Of a DNA stretch of 64,000 nt, positions 1-12,941 are shown one piece after another. Location of the stretch: contig CM048845.1 in NCBI GenBank assembly GCA_026545225.1, forward strand, positions 17,825,001 to 17,889,000, written 5' to 3'. Made by a program: the position numbers and the translations under genes. The number at the start of each line of letters is the position of its first letter. Position 1 is the stretch's first letter. The DNA comes from Cornus controversa. Lineage: Eukaryota > Streptophyta > Magnoliopsida > Cornales > Cornaceae. The notes beneath the pieces are model-generated. The model did not search any database and was not told where the DNA came from. It was given only the letters and a program-made list of their open reading frames with translations.

Positions 1-857
1 AACTTCGATATTTCTTGGGTATTGAAGTTGCTAGATCCAAGGAAGGTATAAGTTTTTCCCAAAGAAAATGTGTTGGACTTGTTTGAAGAAACAAGAATGT
101 TGGTGGTCATCCGGTCGATGCTTCTATGGATCCAAATACAAAAGCCTTATATGATGAGGGTGATTTATTTGACAAACCTGACAGATTTCGACGACTTGTT
201 GGGAAATTAGTTTCTCTCTCTATTACTCGGCCTGATATTTCATATACAGTTAGTGTTGTAAGTCAGTTTATGGGAAAACCTAGGGTGCCACATTGGATTG
301 CAGTTATTCAGATTCTCCGATATCTCAAGCAAGCTCCAGGTTTTGGGTGGTTGTATAAATCGAATGGGCATCTCAAAGTGGAAGGTTTTACAGATGCTGA
401 TTGGGTTGGTTCTCCCTCAGATAGGAGATCTACTACAGGTTATTGTACCTTTGTAGGAGGGAATCTTGTTACATGGAGAAGTAAGAAGCAAAGAGTGGTA
501 GCTAGGTATAGTGCTGAAGCTGAGTACAGGGCAATGACCCATACCTCTAGTGAGTTGACATGGCTACATCATTTTCTTAAGGAACTAGGAGTGATGGTTA
601 CAACTCCTATTCCGTTGTTCTATGATAACCAAGCAGCTCTTCACATTGCATCCAATCATGTATTCCATAAGAGGACCAAACATATTGAAGTTGATTGTCA
701 CTTCATTCGAGACAAAATATTGAGTGGAGAATATCTCCACTCCATTTATGAAATTTGAAGATCAATTAGCAGACACATTTACTAAAGCTCTTGGTCATAA
801 TCAGTTGAAGACTTTTTGTTCCAAGCTGGGATTATATGATATATATTCTCCAACTTG
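1..857 (+). pseudogene. Ty1/copia retrotransposon, 3' part of pol (RT end and RNase H), decayed
   Basis: The translation shows the end of a copia reverse transcriptase (YFLGIEVARSKEGI near bases 10-50), then the long open stretch 126-758. That stretch carries the RT-RNase H linker (RPDISYTVSVVSQFM) and an RNase H domain with FTDADWVGSPSDRRSTTGYC, SAEAEYRAM and KRTKHIEVDCHFIRDKI. These motifs belong to plant copia polyproteins, which replicate through an RNA intermediate. The copy is dead. Near base 70-110 the frame changes, with a stop where intact relatives read through. A second frameshift near 735 moves the C-terminal segment (DQLADTFTKAL) to another frame, ending near 857. The 5' half lies outside the window or is lost. 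Its 3' LTR follows directly. Confidence 0.93.
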
Positions 858-865
858 AGAGTGAA

Positions 866-1019
866 TGTTAGAATGTATATTTATTAGGGTATATTTGTAA
901 TTGCACCCATAGGGGTAGTATTGTTTTTTTCATTTCCTTGTACAGACATATGGGTGAAGGCCCCCATTTTATCAATCAATACAATATTTCAATCTCTCTC
1001 TAAGCTTCGCGTTTTTACA
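866..1019 (+). repeat. 3' LTR of the copia fragment
   Basis: A short 154 bp unit begins TGTTAGAATG and ends TTTTTACA, so it has the TG...CA ends of an LTR. It sits about 10 bases after the pol stop, preceded by a purine-rich stretch (TTGAGAGTGAA) in the polypurine-tract position. The boundary call rests on position and termini, because the 5' LTR is outside the window. Confidence 0.7.
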
Positions 1020-3804
1020 TCTTCAATATATGTCATCTAACGACTCAAGACACTTTGACACATAACAACACAAATTTTTCCAGTAGAAATATGTCAACAC
1101 AGGACTCATATACCTCATAGTATCCTTGAGGCCGTTTATGATTTTTGGGTTAGCACCATAGATCTTCTCAAGTTTGGCTTTTAGAGATTTCATGAGCTGT
1201 ATGGACTTTGATGGTTGGCATTGTAGTTTACTCCGACCTTGGCTGAGATGTCTAATCCGATTCCGCTTCTCAGAAGAATATTTTATTTTCAGGTTTTGAA
1301 TCATCAAAGCAAGGAGAAGTTGGGAGAGAATTTTGTAGCCAGCAATCGAGCTAATGAATTGGCAGATTGCATCGGTATTTATTCTGTGGCCCTTGTTGAT
1401 TTTCATCTTGATGAACAAAGAAAAGAGAAAATGTGCAAGGCATTATGTTCATCAATAATCAATTAAGAGTAGTTGATGTAGCAGAATAGCTTAAAATTTG
1501 TTCTGTTAGTGATATCTTAGATTTAAAGGTTACCTTTAGTAATGCTGAAGGAGTCATCTGTTTGCAACTGCTGAGGAATTTACCAGCGTAGATGATAGTT
1601 GTGTCCCACCCCTAACATGAACATGCACACATGTTTCTTACCGCATCCTGTTTTGACACAAATTTTCACTAGTAAAGATTGATAAATGGGAAGAAATATT
1701 AGATAGAGTAATAGAATTTAAATTGAAGGGGAAATCCCTTTTGAAAATTCTAAAAATTCTATAAGTTTTGTTAAATATTGATCACTTGTTGCCATAAGCA
1801 TGTCCCGCATTTGATTTCAGAGACGTTGTATCAATGAATTGCACAATGCCAATTCTCTCTTTCATTCACCTTGTCGTTTGCTGGGTGTATAAACATCGAA
1901 GGGTAGCCATAATTGGGGAATATAGTCCAAAGAGATCTGAGGAAATGGACTCAAATGATTCATAATCTGTTTTCTTTTTAGTTGACTTGGCCTCTTCTTC
2001 TAAAAGATTTGGGGGTTACTACTGATTGTTTTATCTGCTGTGTGATCTGAAATAGGCAAATATAAATGAATGAGGATAACAGAAGGAAAGAGCTTGAGAA
2101 GTTGGTTTGTGTGAATTCTGAGGGCAGTTTGCTGGTGCCGTTTACAAGGACGAGTTGCAAAAATGAGGATGAGATTGTTGTGAAGCATGGTTGCAGGCAG
2201 CAAATAAGAGATTAGGCAGCTGAAGCAACAGTAGCAATGGCTATGTAAATCTGGGAGGCTGACCTTACTGCCATGAGAGGGAGTATTGAGCTTTGTGTTT
2301 TATCTCATCTTTGCAGCTAATAAGCTTAGTATACCTCTTATATTTGTAATTTCTCTCTTATTACAACCTGTCTCTTAAGCTACAATTATTCTTGTTTTAA
2401 TTACAGTTCATGGGTCTCAGTCTTTGCTACAAATATTCTTGCACTGCTCAAAATGACAATCCCTAGCAATCTTCCAGGATATATATTCATGTATCAGTGG
2501 TGAACTTGGGTTTGTGTCCTATGATCCTATCCCATCTATACTGTAATGCATCACAATACCTGTTTATGGAAACAAGTTTGTTCCCCTGAACAACAGACTG
2601 ACTTCTATCAGGAAATCACAACCCATTTTTGGTCAAAGTGACTGATCGTCAACAAACCTAAACGCAAAACTCTTACTCTCTAGCAATGAAGTCTCTAGAC
2701 CTTACTGTGAATATATAATGGAGATTTCTGTGGATGTATTCAATTGAAAGAACACACAACTTTCAAATGTCCTCACAAGTTGTAACTCTCTGAAAGTGCA
2801 GATAAAAGCCAAACTTTTTATTTATATGACATCTATATCTCATATGAAAACCTGAAGGCTTAACCTGCTTGAATAATGATTTAGAAATCTTTTCGAACTT
2901 GAAATTTGATTTAAACTCATTTAGAGTTCAATCCTTGACATCACAAAGGAGTAGTGATGGATCCTCCATGATTCTAACATTCCCTATACTTTTCGCAAAT
3001 TCCTTCACAAAACATGATTGTGTGAATGCATGTTGAACAATATGTTCGTGATAGTCTCTGAGTCGTCTCAGGAAGAATAGTTTATAATTCTTGTGTGAAT
3101 GTGTGTTGAACAATAAATCCAAGAGTCATCTCACCAAGGAAGAATAGTTTGGAGGAATTCGAAGCTTTATAATTCTCAAAATATTGAGAGCTTTGGGCAT
3201 AACTTGGTGACTAGACCAACTTAATACTAGTTGTAACGGGTCGAGCGTTTTCTCCGACCCAAAAGCTTAAGACGGGTTGAGCGTTTTCTCCGACCCAAAA
3301 GCTTAAGACATTGGATGGTGCTACATTCCAACCCTTATATGCTCAAGTTCTTCCCCAGTCCAGATCCGATGTGAGATAAGTCCCTCTAACAGTGTCCACT
3401 GCGTCAGTTATCGCAAAAAGATTAATTCAGTATAATCAGCAACTAGTAGCATCCCTGCCATCCAAACAGGGCTTGAAGGCTTTTCAAATATTCTATGGCA
3501 AATAAAAATAATAAGAATCTTACAACAACCATCTGGTTAGTAGACAGAGGTAAAATTCCAAATTGGACTTCATTCCCACTTATTTCATGGCAACCCAAAG
3601 AGAAGCATTCCTAAAGAAGTTATTTGTCTCCATTTAGTTTAGTACTTATTTCACCTCAAGTTTTCTCCTAGTATGCATCCCAAAATTTAATAGAAGGTTA
3701 TCATGAAATCGACAGTATGTATGATGATAAATTACTGTTAACGAAAATTGCTCAAACGCTACGGAAGAGGAAAACCCATAATCAAATAACACCTGAACAT
3801 TGAA
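1020..3804. other. Intergenic tract without a recognisable gene
   Basis: No family could be assigned here. Small open frames exist, for example plus 1239-1466 (75 aa) and plus 2066-2215 (49 aa, starting MNEDNRRKELEKL). They have no recognisable domain and no supported exon partners. They may be remnants of something older. A 36 bp tandem repeat lies at 3236-3307, and a loosely duplicated phrase around an AGGAAGAATAGTTT motif lies at 3070-3155. The SRP68 3' UTR presumably occupies the right edge. Confidence 0.4.
3236..3307. repeat. 36 bp tandem repeat, two copies
   Basis: Two adjacent units, 3236-3271 and 3272-3307, share the core GAGCGTTTTCTCCGACCC followed by AAAAGCTTAAG. They differ at one or two bases. 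The repeat is downstream of SRP68 and no function is evident. Confidence 0.85.
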
Positions 3805-6800
3805 TTATCGCCAAAGGCGACTTATGAAGCCCTTCTTATCTTTCTTCATCCTATTCTCCAGCGATGGGAATTCAATTAAATTATAGGCAAGGTCCAATAC
3901 AATTGGATTGCGAGCGATTGCTTGGAAGGTTGCCGGGAAGGCTGCAATTCGGGGAACTCCTTTTCTGTTAGTATCACCAACTGCAGATTCGTATGTATCC
4001 AGTTTTTCAGTGAGAAGTTTCTCCAGCTGAATCATCTGAAAATCAACATGCAAGGTCAATATTAGAATAAGAACATGGGGACAAATAATATTAAAGATAA
4101 ATACTTGACATGACACAATTTGTAGTTATGATTAATGGATGCTGAGTACCCTTAAAGAGTAAATTTCGTCAAAAACATGATGAGAAGACACCTTCTGTTT
4201 GTGATTTGAAAAATGCTTCAGTAATAAAGTTCTGTATTTCCAATTCCAAGATCTTCAATTCATTAATTTAGATTGTCTCCTAGAAAAGTGCATTACCCAG
4301 TGTAGAATTGAATGACAAAAAGTAATTCATATAGCCAACCCTAATATTAAGAACCAAGGCTTTGGATATTAGTCTTGTTGACTGTTGAGTACCCAAAAAC
4401 GTAAAAGTTAATCGTCTCTGAAGTCCATATTCTGTTGTGGGAATCATTTGTATAAGGATACTATGACAGCATCCAGAACTGGAAGAAAATGTTTCAATAC
4501 TATATGTTGTCCCATAAAACCTTATAAAATCACAGCACTTGCCTACCAAAGCTGAACCAAGAAACTAGCCTATCAATCTTATGCTGAATTCGTTCATTTA
4601 TCACTTCTATTTTGGGGGATTTTGTGTATCTCAGAAACTGGCCTGCCAGGTTTAAACTGAGCCACAATTTTCAGTCCAAAAGCATTCAACATAAAGATCT
4701 GCCTTTTCTAGAGTAGAAACTTAATCCTTCATTGAGAGGAAGAACTAAACTAGGGGAAAACGAATATTTTAAGTGCTCGCACTGTGTTCAGCTAACCAGT
4801 TGTTTGGATTTCCCAGACTCCTTGCATTACACATAAGCCTCAATATAACACACCGTCTTGGAGTGAATTTTGTTGGGCATCATATTTATCAAAGTTACAT
4901 TATAGACAACAGCAGTTAAATCAATATAATTTTTTCTGGTCATCTAACTTAGAAAGATTTAGTTTCATGCTTCTTTTTTTTCCCTTTTTCCTACAATGAC
5001 TTGCTGAAAAATATTTTGTATGGAGTTTATTTTCTGTTCTGTAAAAGACAGGTGGAAAACCAGAGTTCAAATTCCATCACCATCAGAAAAAGAGACAATT
5101 TTTTTGGCTGTAGCCTTCATAATATTAACGTTAACTACTTCAGGATTATGTACTATTTTTTAAATGATATATTATAAAATTTATGCTTTTTATTATTTGT
5201 TATAATTACAGCTGTCAAATTGGGACAAGATCTTCATTGCATACAAGTTAAGCAAGATTTTGTTATTATGCTGCTTTGTTTTTTCAGGAAAAACAGTGAA
5301 AAATCTAGTATACGGCTTTTTTTTTTCTGTAAAAGAAAAGTGAAACACTTCTAAGGCTAAGTGGAACCTTCTTATCAGCTCCAGTTAGTGATATAGTAGA
5401 GATTTTCTTTGAAAGATTCTCTGGAGCCTTCTCCTCCTCCATAATCCCTGTAGCATGCTCTAAACAACTGTTGGCTCTACAGTCATCATATAATGCATTC
5501 AATTCCTTGATCATTACCTGTTAGGGGGAAAAAAGGAGAGTTAAAAAAAAGTAACTCAGTATTGCTCATTATATATATTAGGGTTAACAATCTTAAATCA
5601 AAATATATGAGCATCAGTTACTGGTAAAACCTTCAGAAGAACATAGCAAATAATCAAACTAATAGATCCTAAATATTGTTTTACTAAAGAGCCATTTCCC
5701 AAGTGAGATAGTGAGCCAACAGGAAAGTCTTCCCTTTTCACTGGTGTTAACTTACGAAAGATTGTCAGCATCATCAATATACACAGCTGCATATGGGTTA
5801 TACTGTATGATATATACATATATAGAGAGAATTTTTAAGTCTACATCAAAATAAAACAGTGATCAATAGAAAAAGGCAACATGAGTATACAAACCTGATC
5901 AGGGGCAGTAGAACTTTGGAGTTTTTTAAGGGCAGCATCAGCAAGAGAGCAGGCATGGCAGAATAACAAATATGCTTCTGCCTTCTTTCCAGCTGAACTG
6001 TAGGATTTAGCTAAGTAAAAGCACCTGACAACAAATTGGGACACTTCTCAATTAATATGAGCTGAGAAAAGTTTTTTGACACTCGATGTCAACTAGGAAG
6101 TGGCTACAGCATCCCACCTAAACAGTTGGTCTAAACTTATTATGGAACAGAACGGTAATAAACCAGAATCCAATTTGTCAATTGCAGATCAGAACCCATA
6201 TGGTTGCTAGGAGAATACCCCAAAGAAGAAGAAGAAACACTAAATGTCTTACATATGGTGCAAGAAAACCGAGGCCAATAAAAAGCAAAAATTTAGTAAA
6301 ACCATAAAATTTTAAAATAATTAAAAGTAAAACAAAATTTTGAATCTTGTTGTCTTTAAATGTGATTAATTTTATTTACCATTCACCAAGCAATGAACTC
6401 ATTTCTAAGATTAGTTTTACTGGTTTACTTTTTTTTTTTTTGTAAATAGTTTTACTTATATACAAGGTTTTTAAACTTGGCTGAGCTGAGTTGGCTTGGA
6501 CTTGGCCAAAGTCAAGCCAAGATCTCGGCACTAGTTAAAATCATACCTGGGCTTGAATCGGCCAAGTTGATCTATGTCAGGTACGTGCATGCATGATTTT
6601 TAGTTTTTTTGACAATTCATGCATGAAACCACGTCGTTTCAGGTAAACTCGCTCGAGCCTGCCATGTCACAAGTTTCATGACCATCTCGAGCAAGTTCAC
6701 CAAAAACAATGTCATTTAGATGTGTTCCTTTTAAAAAATAAAAATATATATATATTTGCAACTATCATGGGCTGCTTCGCCCGAGACAACCATGTCACGT

Positions 6801-9800
6801 CACGTTACGAACGTTGTGTCAGTCTCAAGCAAATCAGACTGAGATCTTAGTGCTGGTAATAATTGCACCTGACTAAAGATCAACACAGCCAAGTTGAACC
6901 ATTTCAGGAGCATGCCATGTGATTTTTATTTTTATTTTTATGAAAACTCATGCAAGGAACATCTTTTCAACTTTCAAGTAAACTCGCTCGAGACTGTCAT
7001 GAGCATGATGTTGCCGCCTTGGGCGATTCTAAACAAAATTACGTCATTTAGATATGTTATTTTTTTGGGGAAAAAAAATTCACAACTGTTGCACGTGCCA
7101 TGGCAGCCTTGGGCCAATCAACCCGAGACGGTGTTGCTTCAAGCCAGAAACCAAGGTGTATATTTAAACCCGCCCGCTTTTCTTTCTCTTCTCTTGTTTT
7201 CAAAATATTTTCAAGATTTTATATTTTCTGTCAATTTTTCTCTTTTTTAAAAGTACATGTTAAAAATAACTATAAATTTAGTTCAAATAATTAATTCTAA
7301 AAACTAAAATGTAAAATAATTGACAAAAATATAAAAATTTATATATTATGTTAACAATAATATAATACAAAATATCATTTACATATTCTTTGAATGAAAA
7401 TCACTTGCCTTTTTCATAAATAAAATCAGAACTTCGGTAAATTGAGAGATCTAGAGCAATATCCATGCACAGCATCTCAAATCTTTAGATCTAGGCTAGA
7501 GCTATACAAAAATAATAATAATAAAATAAAAGAGAGTAAAAAATTTTAAAACTTGCCATCGCACCAAGTGCCTTCGCCCAAAAGCGATAGGTCTCAGGTT
7601 CGAGACTTGGAAGCAGCCTCTCCAAAAATGAGGGTAAGGCTAGCCGACATCTACCTATCCCAAACCCCGTTCAAGTGGGAGCCTTGTGCACTGGGTACGA
7701 CATTTTTAAAATTTTTTAAAAACTTGCCAATTAATATGAAGTTTGGGAAGTCATTGTCAATCTTTGGAGAAAACTTGAATTTTTTGTTTGAATTCGCATA
7801 TCTGAAGATTTGAGGGCTGCTGGAGGGTTGGAATCGCAAGATCTGAAGATTGATGTTGGAAGCTATGTTACATGGACTTGGAAACGTGTGTCAAGTTCAA
7901 GTGTTGTATCCATGCGTCGAACGTGTCAAATCTCCAAACATAAGGAAACGTGAAATTTTAATGTTATTTAATATTTTTATTTTATTTTTAGAAGTAAAAT
8001 AGTGTCTTTATTTGACAGTGTTAAATATAGACATTTCATTATTTTGAAGCAATAATATAATAAAATTGAATTATTGGATATGTTTTCTAGATACATGTGC
8101 AACCAAAAGTGTCTAAACTTTAGCTACTTTTGAAGAGTCCATGTAGCATAGGTTGGAAGAAATGAGAGGAGAGAAAAAAGTGGTTTGAATATCCACCAAG
8201 AAATCCGGTTCAAAAAGACACTGTCTCAAGCTAATTTGCCTGAGACTAGCACGTGTTGAGTGAATTAGACTGCGACAATTGTGATTCCTAAAAAAAAGAA
8301 AAAAGAAAATTAAAAGCACAAGCACACACGCATCTAAACAAAGTCGTTTCTGGTAAACTCACTCGAGGAGGCCACTTCACACCCATGACGTGGCAATCTC
8401 AAGCGAGTTTATCTAAATCAGCGTCAATTCATGTGATAATTTTCAGAAAATTAAGCAATAAATTAACGTGACACAACTCAACTTAGCCGAGTCTAGCACA
8501 TCATGCTCGCGCCATGGCCTAATGACCTCAACTTTGTTGAAGGATTTAAATATTAAAGTTACACCATCTCTAATAGCTTAAGCTTGTAGATGGTGGTTAA
8601 CATGGTGTCAGAGGAGACAAGGTCCTGTGTTCAACCATCACTGTCACCCTCTCTAACAACTTAAACTGTTAGAGTAGATGGTGGTTGATAGACTTGGCTA
8701 AGTCGGGCCCAAGTAAGATGCAATTTTTACTAACATTGAGATCTTGGCTTGACAAAGTCGCAACTCTTGCCAAGTCTAAGTCGACCAGGCCCCATTGCCG
8801 AGTTTTAACAACTTGATCAAGCCACATTTTTAATATAATTTCTTTTTGAAAAAAAAAGGGAAGGAGGGAATGCAGTCTATAAAGATAGATGTGGGTGAAG
8901 TGACAATTTCAAGCCTTTGATAAGTGTGTTGAACGAATATACATAGAGAGTTCATACGAAGCAAACCTTTCTGCTCGGAAAACCAAGCTTTTGAGCTCAC
9001 ATTCTTCAGCAAATGCCACTTCTTCTGGTTTTCTATCTCTTCCAGAACTAACTAAATCGGAAAGATCAGCAATATTCTGCAAAAGAAAGAACAACTACTC
9101 CAGTATTTCCCATAATATCTGATTTGATGGATGAGGGCGGGCATTGGTGCAACGGTAAGTTTGGTCCATTGTGACCTGATGGGTTCAAAACCGTAAATAG
9201 TCTATCCGCATGCAGAGGTAAGACTGTACTTTTTTACCCTCCCCATACTCCGCAATGGCGGGAGCCTCGTGCATTGGGCTAACCCTTTTTATCTGATTTG
9301 ACAGATCCTATAAACATCGCTACTATGGTTTCAAGCATCTCTAACTGTAGTAGGAATGTCAAAATACAAATAACATAAAAAGTTTAAATGCTCACCTGTA
9401 ATAAAAGATCATACAACCGAACAAGCTCTTCAGGCTTAGTAACTTTCTCATTTTTGTCATCACGGAACTTGGTAAGTTTACTTTTGGCTATGCTTACCAA
9501 CAACTGGTTCCGCTCAATGGTCCTCTGTCCTAATACGGAACTAATAGCTTTGTCAAGGCCACTTAGATCGTCTTTCATGTTTTCAGAATTACCTGCAGTG
9601 ACCTGTAATGTTTTATAAAAGAAAAGAAGTCAGAATCAACAGTAAGAAAGATAAGCAAAAAAATAAGCCGTGCTTTAATTTATCAAACAATACATCTGCA
9701 TGACAAAGTCCTTCAATAACAGATGAGCACGCTGTGGCATTAAAATCATTTAACTTTCCATACCAAGTCATTGCGGATGCAGCTCCTGGCTTCATGATAC

Positions 9801-12800
9801 GAAGCAAAAACCTTGTCAAAAATTACAAGTCGTTTTTCTGCTGGAATGGATTCTGCCACTGGGCCATGTAGATCTTTCTCCAACTCCTGAGCTGATCAAA
9901 ATTGCCATGTAATAAACAAAGCTTAGAGAGTAGATTTATATTGATAAAGTAGTATAGTAGAGTCAGAAAAGAGCAATTAGACAAAAAAAGCACGCAACCA
10001 AATTGTACCCACAACTAACCTATAAGTCTTAAACTCTTAGTGGAGCACAAGCATCAAAAGTATATTCAAATCACTCAACTAGAAGTGCTACAAACCGCTA
10101 GTGAGATATATTCAGGTAAATGGGTTGCTGCTAACTTTCTCTACATTTTATAAGAATAATGGATTTTTATGATATTCCCACAAGGACTTAAGGGAACAAA
10201 AAGGCATTTCTCAGTCATTGCATCCACAGCTAACCTATAAGTCTTTCTGCAACAAAAAGACATCAAAAGTATGTTCAAACTTACCACCAAGGGCCTAGCA
10301 GAGGTGGTATCTCCTCCTTCCAAATAGAAGGTTAAGGGTTCTAGTACTAATTGAGAAAAATGGGTGTGTGTATAACTTACCTACCAAAAAGTGCGTTCAA
10401 GCTACAAACTGCTCAACCAGAGTTGCCACCTCGATATGTTTAGGAAAGAAAGGAATGGTACTTTTGTATTTCAACAGCCCATCAGATAACAATTACATCA
10501 TGAGTCACACAGGAAAAAATAAATTTAAGAGCAACATCTGCACATACTTGGCCAATCTGTTGAGACTAAAACTGTGGTGCCATTCTGTTTAGTGTAAGAA
10601 GAGATTATTACAGACCTTTCAATATGAAAACCCGAGTCTTAGCATTGGAAATGGGAAATCTATGACCAAGCCAACAAAATTCAGTCATAGATGCAGCCTG
10701 CTGAGATCTTGCCTCAGCCATAACAGCCTGCAAATCAAGACAATGGAGAATAAAGACTAATGGGAGGTAACACATTTGGGACAATCTAAATTTTTCAAGC
10801 AAGAAGAAACATCTTTATTGAAGCAATCTTATTAGGAAAAAAAAAACAATCTTCATATGCTTTAACAGTGTAATCTCTGAAATAATTACTTCACCTCAAT
10901 TTTAGCTTTGAAAAGGTCCAGTGCAGGTCCTTCCATTTCACCAATGTGTATAAGCTCAGAAGTTTGCAAATTTGACTCGCCAATTTTGTGTAGGCAGTAG
11001 CGTATACTTGGTTCTAATTCCTCAACACGCTCACGGCACAAAACTTGGTTCTCTACATCTCCATATTTCCCAAGTTCCTCATAAACAGCCCTATTAGATG
11101 AATAAAGTTGGCCACCAAAAATCTTTACAAGAGAAAGGAGTAACAAAAGATATATAAACTAAAAGGAGAGGAGGAGAAAATCGCCTGATGACAGCAACAT
11201 CCTAGATGGACAAATGGGAAATGGGAAGTTAGAAGTGTTGAACAAGGCCAGCATACCAAACATGCACAAGGATTTGCAGGTAACTTCAGCTCAGTAAATG
11301 TTTATACAATTTATATGGTCAAATACATCGTCTCTCTCTTTTTTCCTTTTATTACACTCATGGAAATTTACACATCAAGAAGACACAATAGCACTTTGTT
11401 TTTAGGATTATGCAGCAATGGAGATTTTTGAGAAACTAACTATACTACAATGTACCTGGCACTCTTAAAACTCTTTAAGGCAATGTCCCAATTTTGATCT
11501 TGTTCAAACAACAAATTCCCTTTCATGTAAGCAGCATAGGCCTGCAAATTGGAGAACAAACCTTGCTCAGTAAGAAATGAAAGATATTGCACCACATTAA
11601 CTGAAAGATAAGAGTGGCATTCAGAGGCAGTTATTAAATTCGAATTTCTTAGAGCATTCAGAATCATAACATCAAAGTTAATGGAAATAGGTGATTGATG
11701 GAAAAAAAATCATTTAAATGTACAAGGGTTAAATTCAATGACATCCCCTGAGGTTTGCCCCAATTATACTCGGATGAAACTTTTCAAAAATCTTGCACTG
11801 ACCTCCCCTCTTAATGGTTTGGGTCTCACGGATGTTAAAAATCACTCTGAAATTACACTTTTACCCTGATTATTTGAATAATAAAACTAATAAAAAATCT
11901 AAGCTTGTGAATTGACATTTTTGCCCACCAATTATTAAAATTATTTTCTCTCTCCTCTCTCTTCTTCCTCTCTGTTTTCTCCCTCCTCTCAAGCACCTAC
12001 AGGATAACCCCACCCATAGCCACCACCTCTTATCACCACCCGTCACCACAATCCTCAGCCCCTTTCGTTTCAGACCAGAGGGATCTTCCCACCCGGATTC
12101 ACCGACTAGAAACCCACTTGGTTGTGGTGGGTCAGCTTCAGCTTGTGAAGAAGGAGGTGGTGAGTTGACTAGGAGGGGAATTAAGGGTCTGAGATCATGA
12201 TGCGGCCGTGAATATAAGGGGTGCGAGACGAGCTGGGAAGGATGGTGAAGACAAGAGTGGCGATGGCAATGCCTACTAGGATGAACACGAGTCGCTCATG
12301 TATCAAATTGACCGAATCATCGCAGGCTTGTATCAAATAGACCAAATCACAGATAAAGTTATAGATGATTCGAAACCAGGTATGGACACGATGACTCCGA
12401 CAAGCCGTCCAAAGTGGTCTTCAAGTTAGAGATGTTCAGAGAGCATATCTTCAATCGTCTTCGCTCTCATCCTCTCTCTCTATCTTCAATCTATTCTTCT
12501 TTCTCTAGACCTTCACTTTCATTTCCTCAATCATCCCCTCCTTTGCTCAGTTGCAAATTTGCCCCAAATCAAGTGCATTTATAATGGTCAAGAAAGATTC
12601 CCCAAATTAGACTGGTTTAGCATTTGTCTTTAAGCATTGTAGCTTATCTCATTACAACACTTCAATAATAATAACAAACTATGGAAACGATGTCATGATT
12701 ACAAAAGATTTCCTTCATTAACAATACAATAGTGATGCCTCTTCAGTACTTATCAAAAAAAAAAGTAGTGATGCATCTATAGCAGTGTCGCCCACTCTTA

Positions 12801-12894
12801 TTTCTCATGTATATTTTCAAAAGTTACTGGAGAATTTGGAGATTGGTTGTTCTTTGCATTATGTATCTTTGATTTTGGAGATCTGGGTTGTTCT

Positions 12895-12941
<47 letters not shown>

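Noticed and set aside
1023-1466. Opposing frames of 131 aa and 75 aa just after the copia LTR
   Set aside because: They overlap on opposite strands with no motif, start context or exon support.
8553-8695. Short repeat with TAGATGGTGGTTAACATGG and GGTGTCAGAGGAGA, resembling an initiator-Met primer site
   Set aside because: It has no adjacent LTR and only loose internal repetition; it is a common plant repeat phrase whose class I could not assign.
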